From NCBI GenBank assembly GCA_027066595.1, contig JAMONG010000228.1, forward strand, positions 1-7,754: a stretch of DNA of 7,754 bases. The letters are read 5' to 3'. Source of the stretch: Sulfurovum sp. GTDB taxonomy: Bacteria; Campylobacterota; Campylobacteria; Campylobacterales; Sulfurovaceae. The position numbers and the translations under genes were made by a program. The notes beneath the pieces were generated by a model. That model did not search any database. It saw only the letters and a list, made by a program, of their open reading frames with translations, and was not told the DNA's origin. Position 1 is the first letter of the stretch, and the number at the start of each line of letters is the position of its first letter. Below, one piece after another: positions 6,223 to 7,754 of the stretch.

Positions 6223-7754
6223 TTAATCTTTTATTTGTGTGAGCATTTCTAAAACAGCATCAGCACTTATCTTATCGATAATATAGCCTTTTGCATAATC
6301 TTTTACTCTTTCAGCAGGTGCACCAAGGTTAAAGACCATTAAGGGCATCTTCATCATCATCACTTCTTGTGTGGTATAAGAGAAAGTTTCTGGCCAGATA
6401 GAGGGGATGAGAAAAATATCAATTTGATTTTCTTTAATGATTTGAGGAAGTGCATCTCGTTGGTATCTTCCTGTAACATGAAAATGCTTGCTGTTTATCT
6501 GCTCGGTTATCTCACCAATGATTATAATATTGATATCTAAATTGTCACGTTCTATGGTTTTGATAAGTTGCTTTATAATTTGAGAACCTTTTGCATAGTT
6601 GATAGCTCCAAGTACGCCTACTGTGATAGTGTTATTTTCTTTTTCTTGAAGGACCACAGGGGTAAGACTTTTTACTTCATGAGGGATAACCTCGATAGTG
6701 TCGATAGTTAGATGAGGGTAGGTTTTAAGTAAAATCTCTTTTGAACTTTGTGAAAAACACAAAATATTTTGACTTTTTTGAAGAAGTGTAGCCCAAGTTT
6801 CTCGCCAAAGTACTATATCTAGTGCGTCACTATGGAAGTTACGCCACTCTTGTGTATTGTTTTCTAAGCAGGCTTTACAGGTCTCTAACGTGGGTACATC
6901 ACAGTATTGTCCTTTTTCATTCAGTAGCGTATAACTAGGACATACAGGGTAATAATCATGTATAGGTATGATGAGTTTTGTTTTTGTATCATTTACTAAA
7001 TGACTGAGGTATTGAAGTAAAGCGATGTTGTTTTTAAAGCTAACAAGACTGTTTAAAAATATCTCTTTTATCTGAAGCATGGCAAGCAGTGTTTTAAGCT
7101 CTTCAAGGGTAGAAATTTTAAAAGAGAATGCATATCTCTTGTGGTAATGAAAAAGTTTAAAGGTGTTTGTGTAAAAGTCATATTTGATATAGAGTACATT
7201 GTATCTGTTATGGAGATATTTTTCTATACGTTCCTCTGCATAGATATTGGCTCCTCCACCCAAGTCATGGTCGAAGATAATATGCGTACCAACTTTGGCA
7301 TCTGAAGCCTTAAGTGCTAACAAGTAGCGTAACGCTTGATGTGGGTCTTTTTTGATATAGGTATCGACATCTTTACTGTAGTTTGGATGGCGTTCAAGTA
7401 GTTTAAGAGCATTTTTTTGTAAAAGTGCAGCTTTCTCCTCTGCGGTAAATGAGCCTCCATGTTTATGATAGACAAAAAGATTGGGTACAAGAAGATTGGT
7501 GTAGCCCTCTTTGATGGCACGTTGGCACCAGTCATTCTCTTCACCATAACCTTTACCGAAAGTATCTTCTGCAAACATGCCTATGGTTTGCGTAAGTGTG
7601 TAGTTTATCCCCATACAGAAGCCCACACCTGTTGGTATGGCTTCATAATATTTTTGGGCATTGACCTCTTTAAAAACAGCATCAAGCATCTCTACTTCCA
7701 TGTTGTCATAAATGGCATTGTCGGCAACAAAGTTAGGAAAACTAGCAATTTCAC
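6223..7754 (-). CDS. Two-domain glycosyltransferase (GT2 C-terminal part fused to GT4), 5' end outside window
   Basis: The frame is open to the right edge (509 visible residues). An in-frame ATG at 7701 lies within conserved GT2 sequence and is not the real start. Residues 1 to about 115 are the C-terminal half of a GT2 domain: IPTGVGFCMGI (39-49), GYGEENDW (68-75, the ExDW-type motif with the likely base) and YHKHGGSF (95-102). From about 154 a GT4 (GT-B) domain begins with FDHDLGGGAN. It continues with VGVLGAINYAKG (378-389), then IPSIWPETFSYTTQE, which carries an EX7E pair (Glu455, Glu463) used in nucleotide-sugar binding. Between the GT4 halves a HDYYPVCPS stretch starts a four-cysteine group (271, 284, 292, 295). 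The protein probably adds two sugars in sequence to the growing glycan. It lies upstream of, and probably in one operon with, the GT2 gene. Sugars are unknown, and more domains may lie off the edge. Confidence 0.85.
   Translation of the reverse strand, partial: EIASFPNFVADNAIYDNMEVEMLDAVFKEVNAQKYYEAIPTGVGFCMGINYTLTQTIGMFAEDTFGKGYGEENDWCQRAIKEGYTNLLVPNLFVYHKHGGSFTAEEKAALLQKNALKLLERHPNYSKDVDTYIKKDPHQALRYLLALKASDAKVGTHIIFDHDLGGGANIYAEERIEKYLHNRYNVLYIKYDFYTNTFKLFHYHKRYAFSFKISTLEELKTLLAMLQIKEIFLNSLVSFKNNIALLQYLSHLVNDTKTKLIIPIHDYYPVCPSYTLLNEKGQYCDVPTLETCKACLENNTQEWRNFHSDALDIVLWRETWATLLQKSQNILCFSQSSKEILLKTYPHLTIDTIEVIPHEVKSLTPVVLQEKENNTITVGVLGAINYAKGSQIIKQLIKTIERDNLDINIIIIGEITEQINSKHFHVTGRYQRDALPQIIKENQIDIFLIPSIWPETFSYTTQEVMMMKMPLMVFNLGAPAERVKDYAKGYIIDKISADAVLEMLTQIKD

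Noticed and set aside
7699..7701. ATG as the start codon of the right-edge glycosyltransferase
   Set aside because: It lies in the middle of a GT2 domain, and the frame continues without a stop to the window edge.

Overview
This is an AT-rich stretch of a bacterial surface-polysaccharide (O-antigen, capsule or exopolysaccharide) biosynthesis locus. Gene style, protein composition and dense packing suggest a Gram-negative member of the Campylobacterota (Sulfurovum/Sulfurimonas-like). That assignment is an inference from general appearance; no rRNA or other taxonomic marker is present. I see no tRNA, rRNA, CRISPR array, insertion sequence or long repeat.

Layout. (1) 3-1817, plus strand: C-terminal part of an LTA-synthase-family membrane phosphotransferase, cut by the left edge. 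(2) 1806-3652, minus strand: a two-gene unit, wbaP (priming sugar-phosphate transferase) followed by gmhB (heptose-bisphosphate phosphatase), joined by a 4-base ATGA overlap. (3) 3653-3863: a divergent intergenic region of about 210 bases with a candidate promoter in each direction and a perfect 10-base palindrome. (4) 3864-5304, plus strand: rfbC and rfbD, the last two steps of dTDP-L-rhamnose synthesis, overlapping by 8 bases. (5) 5307-7754, minus strand: a GT2 glycosyltransferase of rhamnosyltransferase-like type, preceded in its operon by a GT2-GT4 two-domain glycosyltransferase cut by the right edge.

How they fit together. WbaP would load the first sugar phosphate on undecaprenyl phosphate at the inner membrane. 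RfbC/RfbD would supply dTDP-L-rhamnose, and the glycosyltransferases would extend the lipid-linked oligosaccharide, probably with rhamnose among the sugars. GmhB would feed an ADP- or GDP-heptose route. The LTA-synthase-like protein could decorate a periplasmic glycan with phosphoglycerol or a similar group. rfbA and rfbB, a flippase, a polymerase and a ligase are not in the window.

The window looks like a recognisable glycan locus rather than a wholly new system. The main points of interest are the architecture (an inverted rfbCD pair between minus-strand genes, and two convergent junctions with no spacer), the wbaP-gmhB coupling, and the fused glycosyltransferase with a cysteine cluster.
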